This document shows positions 29,598 through 39,266 of a stretch of DNA of 64,000 bases, in pieces. The stretch's first letter is position 1. Each line of letters begins with the position of its first letter. The notes under the pieces were generated by a model, which was given only the letters and a program-made list of their open reading frames with translations, did no database searches and was not told the DNA's origin. Source of the stretch: Nocardioides houyundeii. Lineage in GTDB: Bacteria > Actinomycetota > Actinomycetes > Propionibacteriales > Nocardioidaceae. Both the position numbers and the translations under genes were made by a program. Where the stretch lies: contig NZ_CP025581.1 in assembly GCF_002865585.1 (NCBI RefSeq), positions 2,108,001 to 2,172,000 of the forward strand, given 5' to 3'.

Positions 29598-30362
29598 TCA
29601 GTCCTCGAGCTCGGCCAGCACCTCGTCGGGCACGTCCACGTTGGTGAACACGTTCTGCACGTCGTCGAGGTCCTCCAGCGCGTCGACCAGCTTGAAGACC
29701 TTGGGGGCAGCCTCGGCGTCCACCGGGATCTCCAGGCTGGCCACAAACTCCACGTCGGCGGAGTCGTAGTCGATGCCCGCGGCCTGGAGCGCCGTGCGCA
29801 CCTGCACCACGTCGGTGGCCTCGGACTGCACCTGGAAGGACTCGTCCAGGTCGTTCACGTCCTCGGCCCCGGCGTCCAGCGTCGCCTCCAGGAGGTCGTC
29901 CTCGGTCACCTCACGGGACTCCTGGCTCTTGGGCACCGTCACCACGCCCTTGCGGGTGAACAGCCGCGACACCGAGCCGGGATCCGCCATCGTGCCGCCG
30001 TTGCGGGTGACCGCGGTGCGGACCTCCATCGCGGCGCGGTTGCGGTTGTCGGTCAGGCACTCGACCAGCAGGGCGACGCCCTGGGGGCCGTAGACCTCGT
30101 ACATGATCGTGGAGTACTCAGCGCCGCCCGCCTCCGCACCGGAGCCGCGCTTGACGGCGCGGTCGATGTTGTCGTTGGGGACCGAGGACTTCTTCGCCTT
30201 CTGGACCGCGTCGTAGAGCGTGGGGTTGCCGGAGAGGTCGCCGCCGCCCATCTTCGCCGCGACCTCGATGTTCTTGATCAGCTTGGCGAACAGCTTGCCG
30301 CGCTTGGCATCGACGGCCGCCTTCTTGTGCTTGGTGGTCGCCCATTTGGAGTGGCCAGACAT
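29598..30362 (-). CDS. YebC/PmpR-family protein
   Basis: 254 residues. [30 protein letters not shown] is the family start, followed by three alpha/beta domains ([35 protein letters not shown]). Family members act as transcription factors or, as shown more recently, in relieving ribosome stalling. The position beside ruvC is the standard one. An AGAGGGAC ribosome-binding site precedes the ATG. Confidence 0.95.
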   Translation of the reverse strand: MSGHSKWATTKHKKAAVDAKRGKLFAKLIKNIEVAAKMGGGDLSGNPTLYDAVQKAKKSSVPNDNIDRAVKRGSGAEAGGAEYSTIMYEVYGPQGVALLVECLTDNRNRAAMEVRTAVTRNGGTMADPGSVSRLFTRKGVVTVPKSQESREVTEDDLLEATLDAGAEDVNDLDESFQVQSEATDVVQVRTALQAAGIDYDSADVEFVASLEIPVDAEAAPKVFKLVDALEDLDDVQNVFTNVDVPDEVLAELED

Positions 30363-30398
30363 CAGTCCCTCTTCTGCTCGCTGCGATGGTCTGCGGGG

Positions 30399-31016
30399 TC
30401 AAGCCCGGCGCACCGCGTCCACGAACAATCCGTGGACGCGCCCGTCGCCACCCACCTCGGGGTGGAACGACGTGGCCAGCACCGAACCCTGCCGGACGGC
30501 CACGATCCTACCCACGGCGTCCCGGCTCGCGTCGGGGGCCGTTTGCACCCGCGCCAGCACCTCGACCGCGGGGCCTGCCTGCTCCACCCAGGGAGCCCGG
30601 ATGAACACCGCGTGGACCGGGTCCTGGAGCCCCGCGAGGTCCAGGTCCTGCTCGAAGCTCTCGGCCTGGCGCCCGAAGGCGTTGCGCCGCACGGTGACGT
30701 CGAGCCCGCCGATGCTCACCTGGTCGCGGGTGCCTGCCTCGATCCGGTCGGCGAGCAGGATCATCCCCGCGCAGGTGCCGAGGACGGGCATCCCCTCCGC
30801 GATCCGCGCGCGCAGCGGCTCCATCAGGCCGAAGGTCACCGCGAGCTTCGCCATCGTCGTGGACTCCCCTCCCGGCAGCACCAGGCCGTGGCACGCCGCC
30901 AGCTCCTCGGGGCGGCGTACCCGCACCGCGCGGACGCCGAGGGACCCCAGGGTGGCCAGGTGCTCGCGCACGTCGCCCTGGAGGGCGAACACCCCGATCG
31001 TGGGCGCCGCGGTCAC
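30399..31016 (-). CDS. pdxT: Pyridoxal 5'-phosphate synthase glutaminase subunit
   Basis: 205 residues. [28 protein letters not shown], the catalytic Cys in [11 protein letters not shown], and the His/Glu pair in [17 protein letters not shown]. It splits glutamine and passes ammonia to PdxS. The GTG at 31016 overlaps the stop of the unknown gene upstream (GTGA). That gene separates it from pdxS. Confidence 0.95.
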   Translation of the reverse strand: MTAAPTIGVFALQGDVREHLATLGSLGVRAVRVRRPEELAACHGLVLPGGESTTMAKLAVTFGLMEPLRARIAEGMPVLGTCAGMILLADRIEAGTRDQVSIGGLDVTVRRNAFGRQAESFEQDLDLAGLQDPVHAVFIRAPWVEQAGPAVEVLARVQTAPDASRDAVGRIVAVRQGSVLATSFHPEVGGDGRVHGLFVDAVRRA

Positions 31017-31564
31017 GGCCGCGCCTGCCAGGTCACCGAGAGCAGCAGCCGGCCGCGCTCGAAGGCCGCCGGCACCTGGTGGCGGGCCAGCACCCTCAGC
31101 ACCCCGGACAGCAGGTCGTCGCCCGGCACCGCGTCGGTGAGGTCGGGGTGGCACAGGGTGACCTCGAGCACCCCGTGGTCCAGGGAGTGCCACACGTCGG
31201 GGTGGGTGAACCACAGGACGCCGCGCAGCTCACCGGGGTCGAGGTCTCGTCCCGCGGCGGCGCGGTCGGCCACCCCGGCCCGGACCGCCACCCCGCGGTT
31301 GCGCAGATCGGTCAGCGCGCTGACCAGCCGGTCGTGACCGGTGACCTCCGGCCACCGTGCTGCCTCGGCGCGCAGCGCGGCGGTCTCCGCGGCGATCCAC
31401 GCCCGGGCCAGCACCTGGGGATCGGTCCCCGGGAGCTCGACCTCGATCGCCTCGACCAGCTCGGCGAGCACGGTCTCGGGTGGGTGCAGCCCGGTGCGCA
31501 CCTGGAGCCGGGCCAGGTGGCGCAGGCCGTCCTCGGCGCGGCGTCTGGCGTCGGGTTCGGTCAC
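31013..31564 (-). CDS. Protein of unknown function between pdxS and pdxT
   Basis: 183 residues, not recognised with confidence. It is soluble and acidic-neutral, with a helical N-terminal half ([40 protein letters not shown]) and a C-terminal half with [20 protein letters not shown]. The middle ([20 protein letters not shown]) faintly recalls DUF6891 proteins, but the cysteines of that group are missing. It overlaps pdxS (ATGA) and pdxT (GTGA), so it should be made together with the PLP synthase. Confidence 0.7.
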   Translation of the reverse strand: MTEPDARRRAEDGLRHLARLQVRTGLHPPETVLAELVEAIEVELPGTDPQVLARAWIAAETAALRAEAARWPEVTGHDRLVSALTDLRNRGVAVRAGVADRAAAGRDLDPGELRGVLWFTHPDVWHSLDHGVLEVTLCHPDLTDAVPGDDLLSGVLRVLARHQVPAAFERGRLLLSVTWQARP

Positions 31565-32472
31565 CAGCCGCGCTCGGAGAGCCGGTGCGACTGGGGCAGC
31601 TCGTCGACGTTGATGCCCACCATCGCCTCGCCGAGGCCGCGGGAGACCTTCGCGACCACGCTGGGGTCGTCGTAGAACGTGGTGGCCTGGACGATCGCCT
31701 CCGCGCGCTGCTCGGGGTTGCCGGACTTGAAGATCCCCGACCCCACGAACACCCCCTCGGCACCCAGCTGCATCATCATCGCCGCGTCCGCCGGCGTGGC
31801 GATGCCCCCGGCGGTGAACAGCACGACCGGCAGCTTGCCGGCCTCGGCGACCTCCCGGACCAGCTCGTACGGCGCCTGCAGCTCCTTGGCCGCGACGTAC
31901 AGCTCGTCGGGCGCCATCGCTCCCAGACGCCGGATCTCGGCCCTGATGGTGCGCATGTGGGTGACCGCGTTGGAGACGTCACCGGTGCCGGCCTCGCCCT
32001 TGGAGCGGATCATCGCCGCCCCCTCGGTGATCCGGCGCAGCGCCTCACCCAGGTTGGTGGCGCCGCACACGAACGGCACGGTGAAGTCCCACTTGTCGAT
32101 GTGGTTGGCGTAGTCGGCGGGGGTGAGCACCTCGGACTCGTCGATGTAGTCCACCCCCAGGCTGGCCAGGACCTGTGCCTCGGCGAAGTGACCGATCCGT
32201 GCCTTGGCCATGACCGGGATGGAGACCGTCTCGATGATCGAGTCGATCATGTCCGGGTCGCTCATCCGGGAGACCCCGCCCTGGGCGCGGATGTCCGCGG
32301 GGACCCGCTCCAGCGCCATCACCGCCACGGCCCCGGCGTTCTCCGCGATCTTGGCCTGCTCCGCGGTGACGACGTCCATGATCACGCCGCCCTTCAGCAT
32401 CTCCGCCATGCCGCGCTTGACGCGGGACGTGCCGGTGCTGGCCTGTGGAGCCTGGGGGGTGTTTTCGGTCAT
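31561..32472 (-). CDS. pdxS: Pyridoxal 5'-phosphate synthase lyase subunit
   Basis: 303 residues. [58 protein letters not shown] with the second active-site Lys, and [14 protein letters not shown]. It builds PLP from ribose 5-phosphate, glyceraldehyde 3-phosphate and ammonia. The ATG at 32472 lies 6 bases after a TACGAT box. Confidence 0.97.
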   Translation of the reverse strand: MTENTPQAPQASTGTSRVKRGMAEMLKGGVIMDVVTAEQAKIAENAGAVAVMALERVPADIRAQGGVSRMSDPDMIDSIIETVSIPVMAKARIGHFAEAQVLASLGVDYIDESEVLTPADYANHIDKWDFTVPFVCGATNLGEALRRITEGAAMIRSKGEAGTGDVSNAVTHMRTIRAEIRRLGAMAPDELYVAAKELQAPYELVREVAEAGKLPVVLFTAGGIATPADAAMMMQLGAEGVFVGSGIFKSGNPEQRAEAIVQATTFYDDPSVVAKVSRGLGEAMVGINVDELPQSHRLSERGW

Positions 32473-32478
32473 GTGTTG

Positions 32479-32484
32479 ATCGTA
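32479..32484 (-). promoter_or_regulatory. -10 box TACGAT before pdxS
   Basis: TACGAT, six bases (CAACAC), then the pdxS ATG. Same geometry as the relA and rarA promoters, hence probably leaderless. Confidence 0.5.
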
Positions 32485-32560
32485 GGCGCGCGGCCCGCGA
32501 GGACCCGCCACGCCCGCAGTGCGGGCAGCCCGGCGCGCACGGCCAGCCTGGGCGGCCGCC

Positions 32561-33355
32561 TCAGGGCGCGCCGGACGCCTCGGTGTCGGAGTCGGTGAAG
32601 GGCACTCCGCCACCGAAGAAGTCACCGACCCGGGTTCCCGCCAGCACCCGGAACCCGCTCTGGCGCCCACTCAGCCGCGCGTGCACCGTGTCGAGGGACC
32701 GCTGCCGCGTCGAGGCGAGGAGGAGGACGTTGCCGGCGCGCCGTCCCTTCAGGACCGCCGGCTCCACGTGCAGCGCGGTGGCGTCGAATACGCTGCGCCC
32801 CGCGGCCAGCGCCCGTCGGCTCCAGGCGAACGGCGCGCGGTCGACCAGGTTGAACAGCAGCAGTCCACCGTCGAGGAGCACGCCGCGCATCGTGGTGAAG
32901 GCCTCCACGGTGACCAGGTCGGCCGGCACCCGGCCGCGGTCGAACGCGTCGACGAGGATCACCTCGGCGCTGTCCGGGCGCAGCGCGCCCAGCCCGGTGC
33001 GCCCGTCCTGCGGCCGGACCTTGATGCCGCTGCGTGGCGGCAGCGGGAGGTGCGCGCGGACCTGCTCGGTGGTCTCGGTGTCGGGCTCGAGCACGATCTG
33101 GGCCGACCGGGGACGGGTGGCGGCGACGTAGCGCGGCAGGCTCATGGCCGCTCCCCCGACGTGCACCACCCGCAACGGCTCTCCCGGCGGGTCGACGGCG
33201 TCCAGCACGTCGCCGAGACGTCGTACGTAGTCGAAGGCGAGGTGCAGCGGGTCGGCCAGGTCGACGTAGGACTGGAGCTGACCGTCGGCGCGCAGCGCGA
33301 ACGCGGTGCGCCGCTCGGTCGGGACGATCTCCGCTCCCCCGCCAGCGCTCGACAC
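32561..33355 (-). CDS. Spermidine synthase-like methyltransferase-fold protein
   Basis: 264 residues with a Rossmann core: [20 protein letters not shown] (cofactor loop), [33 protein letters not shown] and [13 protein letters not shown]. These fit the spermidine synthase superfamily, but the family's D-x-x-x-GGGDG diamine motif is degenerate (VGGAAMS), so true polyamine synthesis is doubtful. It starts with GTG 3 bases after pgsA. Actinobacterial genomes have many such proteins with no assigned reaction. Confidence 0.75.
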   Translation of the reverse strand: MSSAGGGAEIVPTERRTAFALRADGQLQSYVDLADPLHLAFDYVRRLGDVLDAVDPPGEPLRVVHVGGAAMSLPRYVAATRPRSAQIVLEPDTETTEQVRAHLPLPPRSGIKVRPQDGRTGLGALRPDSAEVILVDAFDRGRVPADLVTVEAFTTMRGVLLDGGLLLFNLVDRAPFAWSRRALAAGRSVFDATALHVEPAVLKGRRAGNVLLLASTRQRSLDTVHARLSGRQSGFRVLAGTRVGDFFGGGVPFTDSDTEASGAP

Positions 33356-33358
33356 CGG

Positions 33359-33988
33359 TCAGCCCGCCTCGGCGGCCCTCGCCCTGGCGAGCGCCTGGTT
33401 GCGCACCGTCAGGATGCGCTGCACCACCGTCACCGTGCTCAGCGCCCCCAGCAGGCCCAGGCCGTAGGCGAGCACGGCGGGCTCGTCGGCGATCTCGGCG
33501 GCGAGCGCGAAGACGCCCAGCAGGACCAGCCGGTCCGCCCGCTCCATCAGCCCCACCCGGGCGGTGTAGCCCACGGACTCCGCGCGAGCCCGGGCGTAGG
33601 AGGTGGTGGCACCGGTGACCAGGCACCACAGCGCGGTCGCCTGGCCCAGGACCATGTCGCCGGGACCGGCGAAGTAGAGCAGCACGGAGCCGAAGACGAC
33701 GGCGTCGGCGATCCGGTCCAGCGTGGAGTCCAGGAAGGCGCCGAAGTCGCTGGTACGCCCGCTCAGCCGGGCCATGGTGCCGTCCAGCAGGTCGAAGAGC
33801 GCGAAGACGGTGACCACGACCAGCGCGGTGATCAGGTGGCCGCGCGGGGCCCAGTAGAGCGCGGCGGCGCAGGTGAGCACCGTGCCGATGAGGGTGATCG
33901 CGTCCGGGGTGAGCCCCAGGCGCAGCAGGACTCGGGCGACGGGGGCGATGAGGGCCTTGGTGATGAAGCCTCTGAAGTGTTCCAGCAT
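33359..33988 (-). CDS. pgsA: CDP-alcohol phosphatidyltransferase, probable phosphatidylinositol-phosphate synthase
   Basis: 209 residues with six likely membrane helices. The family motif D-G-x2-A-R-x8-G-x3-D-x3-D is complete in LLDGTMARLSGRTSDFGAFL followed by DSTLDR. The position next to the HIT gene and thrS matches the actinobacterial gene that joins CDP-diacylglycerol to inositol 1-phosphate. The PIM acyltransferase and PimA genes that usually follow are absent. Motif and context are strong; the substrate is inferred from context. Confidence 0.88.
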   Translation of the reverse strand: MLEHFRGFITKALIAPVARVLLRLGLTPDAITLIGTVLTCAAALYWAPRGHLITALVVVTVFALFDLLDGTMARLSGRTSDFGAFLDSTLDRIADAVVFGSVLLYFAGPGDMVLGQATALWCLVTGATTSYARARAESVGYTARVGLMERADRLVLLGVFALAAEIADEPAVLAYGLGLLGALSTVTVVQRILTVRNQALARARAAEAG

Positions 33989-34000
33989 GTCGGGAGCAGG

Positions 34001-34762
34001 CTACCGGCCCTGGCCGGTGAGTGCCTGACAGACCTCCGCCACGGCGGTGGGGACGCCCGCGACGTACCACTCCACGCCCCCGGCCGACACCCGGCTGGTG
34101 GTGCCCCCCACGCCTCGGATGACGGCCGCGCCCGGGAGCTCGTCCCAGACCGGCACGGAGTGCTGCACCAGGACGTCGACCCGTCCCTGGGCCAGCGCCA
34201 TCGCGTCCATGGAGCCCGAGCCCATCATCCGCAGGGTCGCCGCTCCCCGCACCGCGCGTCCGAACGCCTCACCGACCGGGCCGCCGTAGAAGGGCGGGTG
34301 CAGGTAGGTGGTCAGGCAGGCCTGCGCCAGGGGTACGTCGACCAGCGGGGCCAGCGCGACGCCGTTGCGGGTGGGTGCCAGGCCCGGTCCGCCCACGTAG
34401 GTGGCGTCCTCGTGCGGGTGGTGGACGGCGCCGAGGACGAGCTCGTCCCCGTCGGAGAGGGCGAGCGCCGAGCACCACCACTCCAGGCCACGGTGGAAGT
34501 TGTAGGTGCCGTCGACCGGGTCGATGACCCAGGTCCGGCCGCTGGAGCCGGTGTGGGCGGCCCCCTCCTCCCCCACGATCGAGTCGTCGGGCCGCTCGGC
34601 GCGCAGCCGTTCCAGGACCAGACGCTCCGCGGCCCGGTCGGCGGCGGTGACGACGTCGGAGACGCTCGTCTTGCGCTCGACGCTGAGCCCGGCGACGCGC
34701 ATGCCGAGCGCGAGCGCCCCGGCCTCGCGGACGAGGTCGGAGGCCAGCGCGGCATCGGTCAT
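34001..34762 (-). CDS. Inositol monophosphatase-family phosphatase
   Basis: 253 residues. Metal motifs VGEEGAAHTG, WVIDPVDGTYNFHRG and VWDELPGAAVI are all present. The family includes inositol monophosphatase, histidinol phosphatase and 3'-phosphoadenosine 5'-phosphate phosphatase, which sequence alone does not separate. It lies 12 bases before pgsA, so a role in inositol or phosphatidylinositol phosphate metabolism is attractive but unproved. ATG start at 34762. Confidence 0.85.
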   Translation of the reverse strand: MTDAALASDLVREAGALALGMRVAGLSVERKTSVSDVVTAADRAAERLVLERLRAERPDDSIVGEEGAAHTGSSGRTWVIDPVDGTYNFHRGLEWWCSALALSDGDELVLGAVHHPHEDATYVGGPGLAPTRNGVALAPLVDVPLAQACLTTYLHPPFYGGPVGEAFGRAVRGAATLRMMGSGSMDAMALAQGRVDVLVQHSVPVWDELPGAAVIRGVGGTTSRVSAGGVEWYVAGVPTAVAEVCQALTGQGR

Positions 34763-34769
34763 GGCGTCG

Positions 34770-35321
34770 TCACTGCCACGCGTCGGCGAGCAGGGCGCGG
34801 GTGTCGGTGAGCAGCTGGGGCAGGGTCTTGGTGTGGCCGATGATCGGCATGAAGTTGGAGTCGCCGATCCAGCGGGGCACCACGTGCTGGTGCAGGTGGG
34901 CGGCGATTCCGGCACCGCCGGCGGTGCCGGCGTTCATCCCGATGTTGAAGCCCTCGGCCCGGGACACCGAGCGCAGCACCAGCATGGCCTTCCTGGTCAG
35001 CCGGCCGATCTCCACCGCCTCCTCGTCCGTGGTCTCCGTCCAGTCCGCGATGTGCCGGTAGGGGCAGACCATGAGGTGTCCCGAGGCGTACGGGTAGAGG
35101 TTGAGCACCACGAAGGCGGTCTCCCCGCGGTGCACCACCAGCCCGTCCACGTCGTCGAGCGAGGGGATCCTGCAGAACGGGCACTGCTCGCTGGAGGGGT
35201 CCGCGGGCTTGTTCTCGCCCCGGACGTAGGCCATCCGGTACGGCGTCCAGAGCCGCTCGAGGTCGTCGGGACGGCCGATCCCGTCCTGGTGCGCCTCCGG
35301 GTGCTCCTGCTCGGCGGCCAT
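34770..35321 (-). CDS. HIT-family hydrolase/AP4A phosphorylase-like protein
   Basis: 183 residues. A Cys pair QCPFCRIP near residue 46, then the histidine triad HLHQHVVPRW. The match is to the actinobacterial thrS-linked HIT protein (Rv2613c type), reported as a diadenosine tetraphosphate phosphorylase. It lies 5 bases after thrS and 7 before the phosphatase gene, in one operon. Substrate inferred from the family. Confidence 0.9.
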   Translation of the reverse strand: MAAEQEHPEAHQDGIGRPDDLERLWTPYRMAYVRGENKPADPSSEQCPFCRIPSLDDVDGLVVHRGETAFVVLNLYPYASGHLMVCPYRHIADWTETTDEEAVEIGRLTRKAMLVLRSVSRAEGFNIGMNAGTAGGAGIAAHLHQHVVPRWIGDSNFMPIIGHTKTLPQLLTDTRALLADAWQ

Positions 35322-35326
35322 CGTGG

Positions 35327-37318
35327 TCAGACCTGCTCGCGGGTGGCCACCGCGGCGGCGACCCGCTCGATGGCCTCCTCCAGCGGCACCCCGTTGTCCT
35401 GGCGCCCGTCGCGGTAGCGGAAGGAGACGGCCCCGGCCTCGACGTCGTCGTCACCGGCGATCATCATGAACGGCACCTTCTGCAGCTGGGCGTTGCGGAT
35501 CTTCTTCTGCATCCGGTCGTCGGAGTCGTCCACCTCGACCCGCAGGCCCAGGGGCTTCATCCGCTTGGCCACCTCGAAGAGGTAGTCGTTGTGCCGCTCG
35601 GCGATCGGGATCGCCTGCACCTGGACGGGGGCGAGCCACGGCGGGAACGCGCCGGCGTAGTGCTCGACCAGGACGCCGAGGAACCGCTCGATCGACCCGA
35701 ACTTGGCCGAGTGGATCATCACCGGCTGCTGCCGCGAGCCGTCGGCGGCGACGTACTCCAGGTTGAAGCGGTCCGCGGACGGCTGGTTGAAGTCGTACTG
35801 GACGGTGCCCATCTGCCAGGTCCGGCCGATCGCGTCGCGCGCCTGGACGGAGATCTTGGGGCCGTAGTAGGCGGCGCCTCCGGGGTCGGGCACGAGCTCC
35901 AGGCCGGTCCGGGTGGCGACGTCCTCGAGCACCTGGGTCGCGGTCGCCCAGTCCTCGTCGGAGCCGATGAACTTGTCCTTGGCGGCGTCGCGGGTGGACA
36001 GCTCGAGGTAGAAGTCGTCGAGACCGAAGTCGCGCAGCACGCTGAGCATGAAGTTGAGCAGGTGCTCGACCTCCTCGGGAGCCTGCTCGGGGGTGCAGTA
36101 GGAGTGGGAGTCGTCCTGGGCGAAGCCGCGCACCCGGGTCAGGCCGTGCACGACTCCGGACTTCTCGTGCCGGTAGACGCTGCCGAACTCGAACAGGCGC
36201 AGCGGCAGCTCACGGTAGGAGCGCTGCCGGGAGCGGTAGATGAGGTTGTGCATCGGGCAGTTCATCGCCTTGAGCCGGTAGTCCATGCCGTCGACGTCGA
36301 GGGCGGGGAACATGCCCTCGCCGTAGTACGGCAGGTGGCCGGAGGTGTAGAACAGGCCCTCCTTGGCGATGTGCGGGGTGCCGACGTACTCGAAGCCCTC
36401 CTCGATGTGCCGCTGCCGGACGTAGTCCTCCATCGCCCGCTTGATCACGCCGCCCCTGGGGTGGAAGACCGGCAGCCCGGAGCCGATCTCGTCGGGGAAG
36501 CTGAACAGGTCGAGGTCGCGGCCGAGCTTGCGGTGGTCTCGGCGCTCGGCCTCCTCGATCCGGTGCAGGTGCTCCTCGAGCGCCTCCTTGGACTCCCAGG
36601 CGGTGCCGTAGATGCGCTGGAGCTGCTTGTTCTTCTCGTCGCCGCGCCAGTACGCCGCCGCCGAGCGCATCAGCTTGAACGCCGGGATGCGCTTGGTGGT
36701 CGGCAGGTGCGGACCGCGGCACAGGTCGGACCAGGCCACGTCGCCGTTGCGGCGCACGTTGTCGTAGATGGTCAGCTCGCCCGCGCCGACCTCGACGGCG
36801 GCCCCCTCGGCCGCGCCCTCGGCGTGCCCGGAGCCCTTGAGCCCGATCAGCTCGAGCTTGTAGGGCTCGTCCTGGAGCTCGCGGATGGCGTCGGCGTCGG
36901 TGGTGACGCGGCGGTCGAAGCGCTGACCCTCCTTGATGATCTTGCGCATCGCGGTCTCGATCTTGGCCAGGTCCTCGGGCACGAACGGGGTCTCGACGTC
37001 GAAGTCGTAGTAGAAGCCGTTCTCCACCGGCGGCCCGATGCCGAGCTTGGCCTCGGGCCAGATCTGCTGCACGGCCTGGGCCATCACGTGGGCGGTGGAG
37101 TGGCGCAGGATGTCGCGGCCGTCGGCGGAGTCGATCGCCACGCCCTCGACCTCGTCGCCGTCGGAGAGCTCGTGCGCCAGGTCGCGCAGCTGGCCCCCCA
37201 CCCGCGCCGCGATCACCTCGGCGTCGTCGGCGAACAGCTGCCAGGCCTTGGTGCCACTCGTGGTGGTCTGCTCCTGACGCTCACCGGCGTGGATGCGGAC
37301 GACCTTGATCTCGGGCAC
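35327..37318 (-). CDS. thrS: Threonine-tRNA ligase
   Basis: 663 residues. TGS domain, editing domain with [11 protein letters not shown], catalytic core with [15 protein letters not shown] and [14 protein letters not shown], and anticodon domain with [19 protein letters not shown]. It charges tRNA-Thr. The GTG at 37318 was preferred because AGGAG sits 7 bases upstream; the open frame extends back to 37381. Confidence 0.97.
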   Translation of the reverse strand: MPEIKVVRIHAGERQEQTTTSGTKAWQLFADDAEVIAARVGGQLRDLAHELSDGDEVEGVAIDSADGRDILRHSTAHVMAQAVQQIWPEAKLGIGPPVENGFYYDFDVETPFVPEDLAKIETAMRKIIKEGQRFDRRVTTDADAIRELQDEPYKLELIGLKGSGHAEGAAEGAAVEVGAGELTIYDNVRRNGDVAWSDLCRGPHLPTTKRIPAFKLMRSAAAYWRGDEKNKQLQRIYGTAWESKEALEEHLHRIEEAERRDHRKLGRDLDLFSFPDEIGSGLPVFHPRGGVIKRAMEDYVRQRHIEEGFEYVGTPHIAKEGLFYTSGHLPYYGEGMFPALDVDGMDYRLKAMNCPMHNLIYRSRQRSYRELPLRLFEFGSVYRHEKSGVVHGLTRVRGFAQDDSHSYCTPEQAPEEVEHLLNFMLSVLRDFGLDDFYLELSTRDAAKDKFIGSDEDWATATQVLEDVATRTGLELVPDPGGAAYYGPKISVQARDAIGRTWQMGTVQYDFNQPSADRFNLEYVAADGSRQQPVMIHSAKFGSIERFLGVLVEHYAGAFPPWLAPVQVQAIPIAERHNDYLFEVAKRMKPLGLRVEVDDSDDRMQKKIRNAQLQKVPFMMIAGDDDVEAGAVSFRYRDGRQDNGVPLEEAIERVAAAVATREQV

Positions 37319-37325
37319 GGGGTAG

Positions 37326-37330
37326 CTCCT
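37326..37330 (-). promoter_or_regulatory. Ribosome-binding site that fixes the thrS start
   Basis: AGGAG, seven bases before the GTG at 37318. It rules out the upstream alternatives of the open frame. Confidence 0.7.
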
Positions 37331-37381
37331 GGTTCGGCTGGGTGAGGACAGGTCGATGCTATCGGTCCCGCCGCCGGCCAC

Positions 37382-37948
37382 TCAGACCTGTGTCGCGTCG
37401 AACGCCGGGTGGTGGCTGCCCACCTTGCGGGCCTCGGCGAGGTGACCGCCGAGGTAGGCGCCGGCGCCGGAGATCGCGTAGCCGAGCAGGCCGAGCTTGA
37501 CCCCGGCGGCCTGGCGGCCCTGACGGCGGGCCCGCCAGGAGGCCGCGTAGGCGCCGATGGCGACGCCGTTGCTGACCGCGTGCACCAGCCCCACGCGCTT
37601 CTCCCTCGACGATGCCTCGGACCACTCGGCCCAGCCCGTCCAGGCGGTCGGGACCGCGGCGGCGAGCCCGGTGCCCACCAGGGCCTGGGCGGGGGCGGCC
37701 CAGCGGCCCCGCCCCAGCACGTCGAGCAGGCTGGCCGAGGTCCAGCTGCCCACGACCAGGTCGGTGAGCAGCGGGTGGAGGGCGTGACCGAGCCAGTCGC
37801 CGCGCAGCACCTGACCCTTCACCCCCGAGGCGAAGAGCGTCTGGACGTGTGGCTGGAGGGCAGCCACCGGGCGGTCGAGCACCGAGGCACCCTCCAGTCG
37901 CAGGGTCCAGCGCACGAGTGCCGGCGGTCGTTCGGATGTCGTCGTCAT
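37382..37948 (-). CDS. DUF2231-type membrane protein
   Basis: 188 residues. GHALHPLLTDLVVGSWTSA is the DUF2231 signature, with four predicted membrane segments (~62-80, 88-108, 125-145, 155-175). Function unknown; family members are often linked to heme- or Rieske-type membrane proteins. The N-terminal ~50 residues are soluble. It is read away from rtcB, with a 98-base divergent gap, and is probably its own unit before thrS. Confidence 0.82.
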   Translation of the reverse strand: MTTTSERPPALVRWTLRLEGASVLDRPVAALQPHVQTLFASGVKGQVLRGDWLGHALHPLLTDLVVGSWTSASLLDVLGRGRWAAPAQALVGTGLAAAVPTAWTGWAEWSEASSREKRVGLVHAVSNGVAIGAYAASWRARRQGRQAAGVKLGLLGYAISGAGAYLGGHLAEARKVGSHHPAFDATQV

Positions 37949-38046
37949 GGACCCACCGTGCCCGGCGAAGCGAGGAGCAAACGTGGCGGATCCGCGCCTC
38001 GGCCAGGTGCGAGAATTTCGTTTGACCGGTGCGGAAGGCTGCGGAC

Positions 38047-39216
38047 ATGGAACAGATCACCAAGCGCTTCCTCAACTGGGCGAGCATCCTCGAGGACGCG
38101 ACCCGGGCGCAGGTTCAGATGACCAGCGAGATGCCCTTCATCTACCCCCACGTCGCCCTGATGCCGGACGCGCACCTGGGCAGGGGCTGCGCCGTGGGGG
38201 CCGTCCTGCCCGCCCGCGGCGCGATCATGCCCGCTGCGGTCGGAGTGGACATCGGGTGCGGGATGATCGCCGTCCGCACCCAGTACGTCGCAGCCGACCT
38301 GCCCGCCGATCGGCGGCCGCTCCGCGAAGCGGTCGAAGGTGCAGTGCCGCTGTCGGCGGGCCGGTACAACGCCGCGGTGACGCGTGAGCACACCCGGTCG
38401 CGGGTCGCGAACCTGGAGGCCCGCGCCGAGCGCGCCGGCTTCGATCCGGCTCGCTACGCCGCCAACTGGCGGCTGCAGCTCGGCACGCTCGGCTCGGGCA
38501 ACCACTTCATCGAGGTCAGCCTCGACGAGGAGGACCGGGTGTGGCTGTTCCTGCACTCGGGGTCCCGCGGCGTGGGCAACAAGATCGCGACCCATCACAT
38601 CAAGGTCGCGCAGCGCCTGTGCGCACAGCGCTACATCAAGCTCCCCCACCCCGACCTGGCCTACCTCGTCGAGGGCGATCCCGAGTTCTGGACCTACCTG
38701 GACCAGCTGCGGTGGGCCCAGCACTTCGCCCTGCTCAACCGGGAGGAGATGATGGATCGCCTCGCCCACTGCTTCGGCGAATGGGTCGGCGGTGCAGTCG
38801 TGGAGTCGCAGCGGATCAACTGCCACCACAACTACACCGAGCAGGAGGAGCACTTCGGCGAGACCGTGTGGCTCTCCCGCAAGGGCGCCATCGACGCCTC
38901 CCAGGGGACGTGGGGCCTGATCCCGGGCAGCATCGGCACGCGTTCCTACGTGGTGCAGGGCAAGGGCAACCGCCTCGCGCTCAACTCCTCCCCGCACGGG
39001 GCGGGGCGGGAGTACGGACGGCGGCACGCGCAGCGGACGTTCACCTACGACCAGCTGGTCGAGTCGATGGCGGGCATCGAGTGGTCGGGGTCGAGGGAGT
39101 TCATCGACGAGATCCCGAACGCCTACAAGGACATCGACGTGGTGATGAACGACGCCAAGGACCTGGTGGAGGTGCGCCACACGCTGCGCCAGATCGTGAA
39201 CGTCAAGGGTGACTAG
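38047..39216 (+). CDS. rtcB: RtcB-family RNA ligase
   Basis: 389 residues, shorter than archaeal RtcB but typical of the bacterial RtcB1-like group. GVDIGCGM (metal Cys), LGSGNHFIEV (metal His), HSGSRGVGN, the CHHNY motif and SSPHGAGREYG with the His that is guanylylated. It joins RNA 2',3'-cyclic phosphate ends to 5'-OH ends using GTP. The ATG at 38047 matches the family start (MEQITKRFLNWAS). No rtcA, rtcR or archease gene is nearby. Confidence 0.93.
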   Translation: MEQITKRFLNWASILEDATRAQVQMTSEMPFIYPHVALMPDAHLGRGCAVGAVLPARGAIMPAAVGVDIGCGMIAVRTQYVAADLPADRRPLREAVEGAVPLSAGRYNAAVTREHTRSRVANLEARAERAGFDPARYAANWRLQLGTLGSGNHFIEVSLDEEDRVWLFLHSGSRGVGNKIATHHIKVAQRLCAQRYIKLPHPDLAYLVEGDPEFWTYLDQLRWAQHFALLNREEMMDRLAHCFGEWVGGAVVESQRINCHHNYTEQEEHFGETVWLSRKGAIDASQGTWGLIPGSIGTRSYVVQGKGNRLALNSSPHGAGREYGRRHAQRTFTYDQLVESMAGIEWSGSREFIDEIPNAYKDIDVVMNDAKDLVEVRHTLRQIVNVKGD

Positions 39217-39266
39217 CGGACCAGAATCGGCGTGCGCCGCCAGCTCCCCCGCTCTACGGTGAGCGG

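Noticed and set aside
32561..33355. True spermidine synthase
   Set aside because: The diamine/dcSAM-binding glycine-aspartate motif is degenerate and no speD gene is nearby, so only superfamily membership is supported.
37319..37381. T-box or other RNA leader before thrS, alaS or hisS
   Set aside because: The leaders are very short or absent (genes overlap), so there is no room for a T-box structure.
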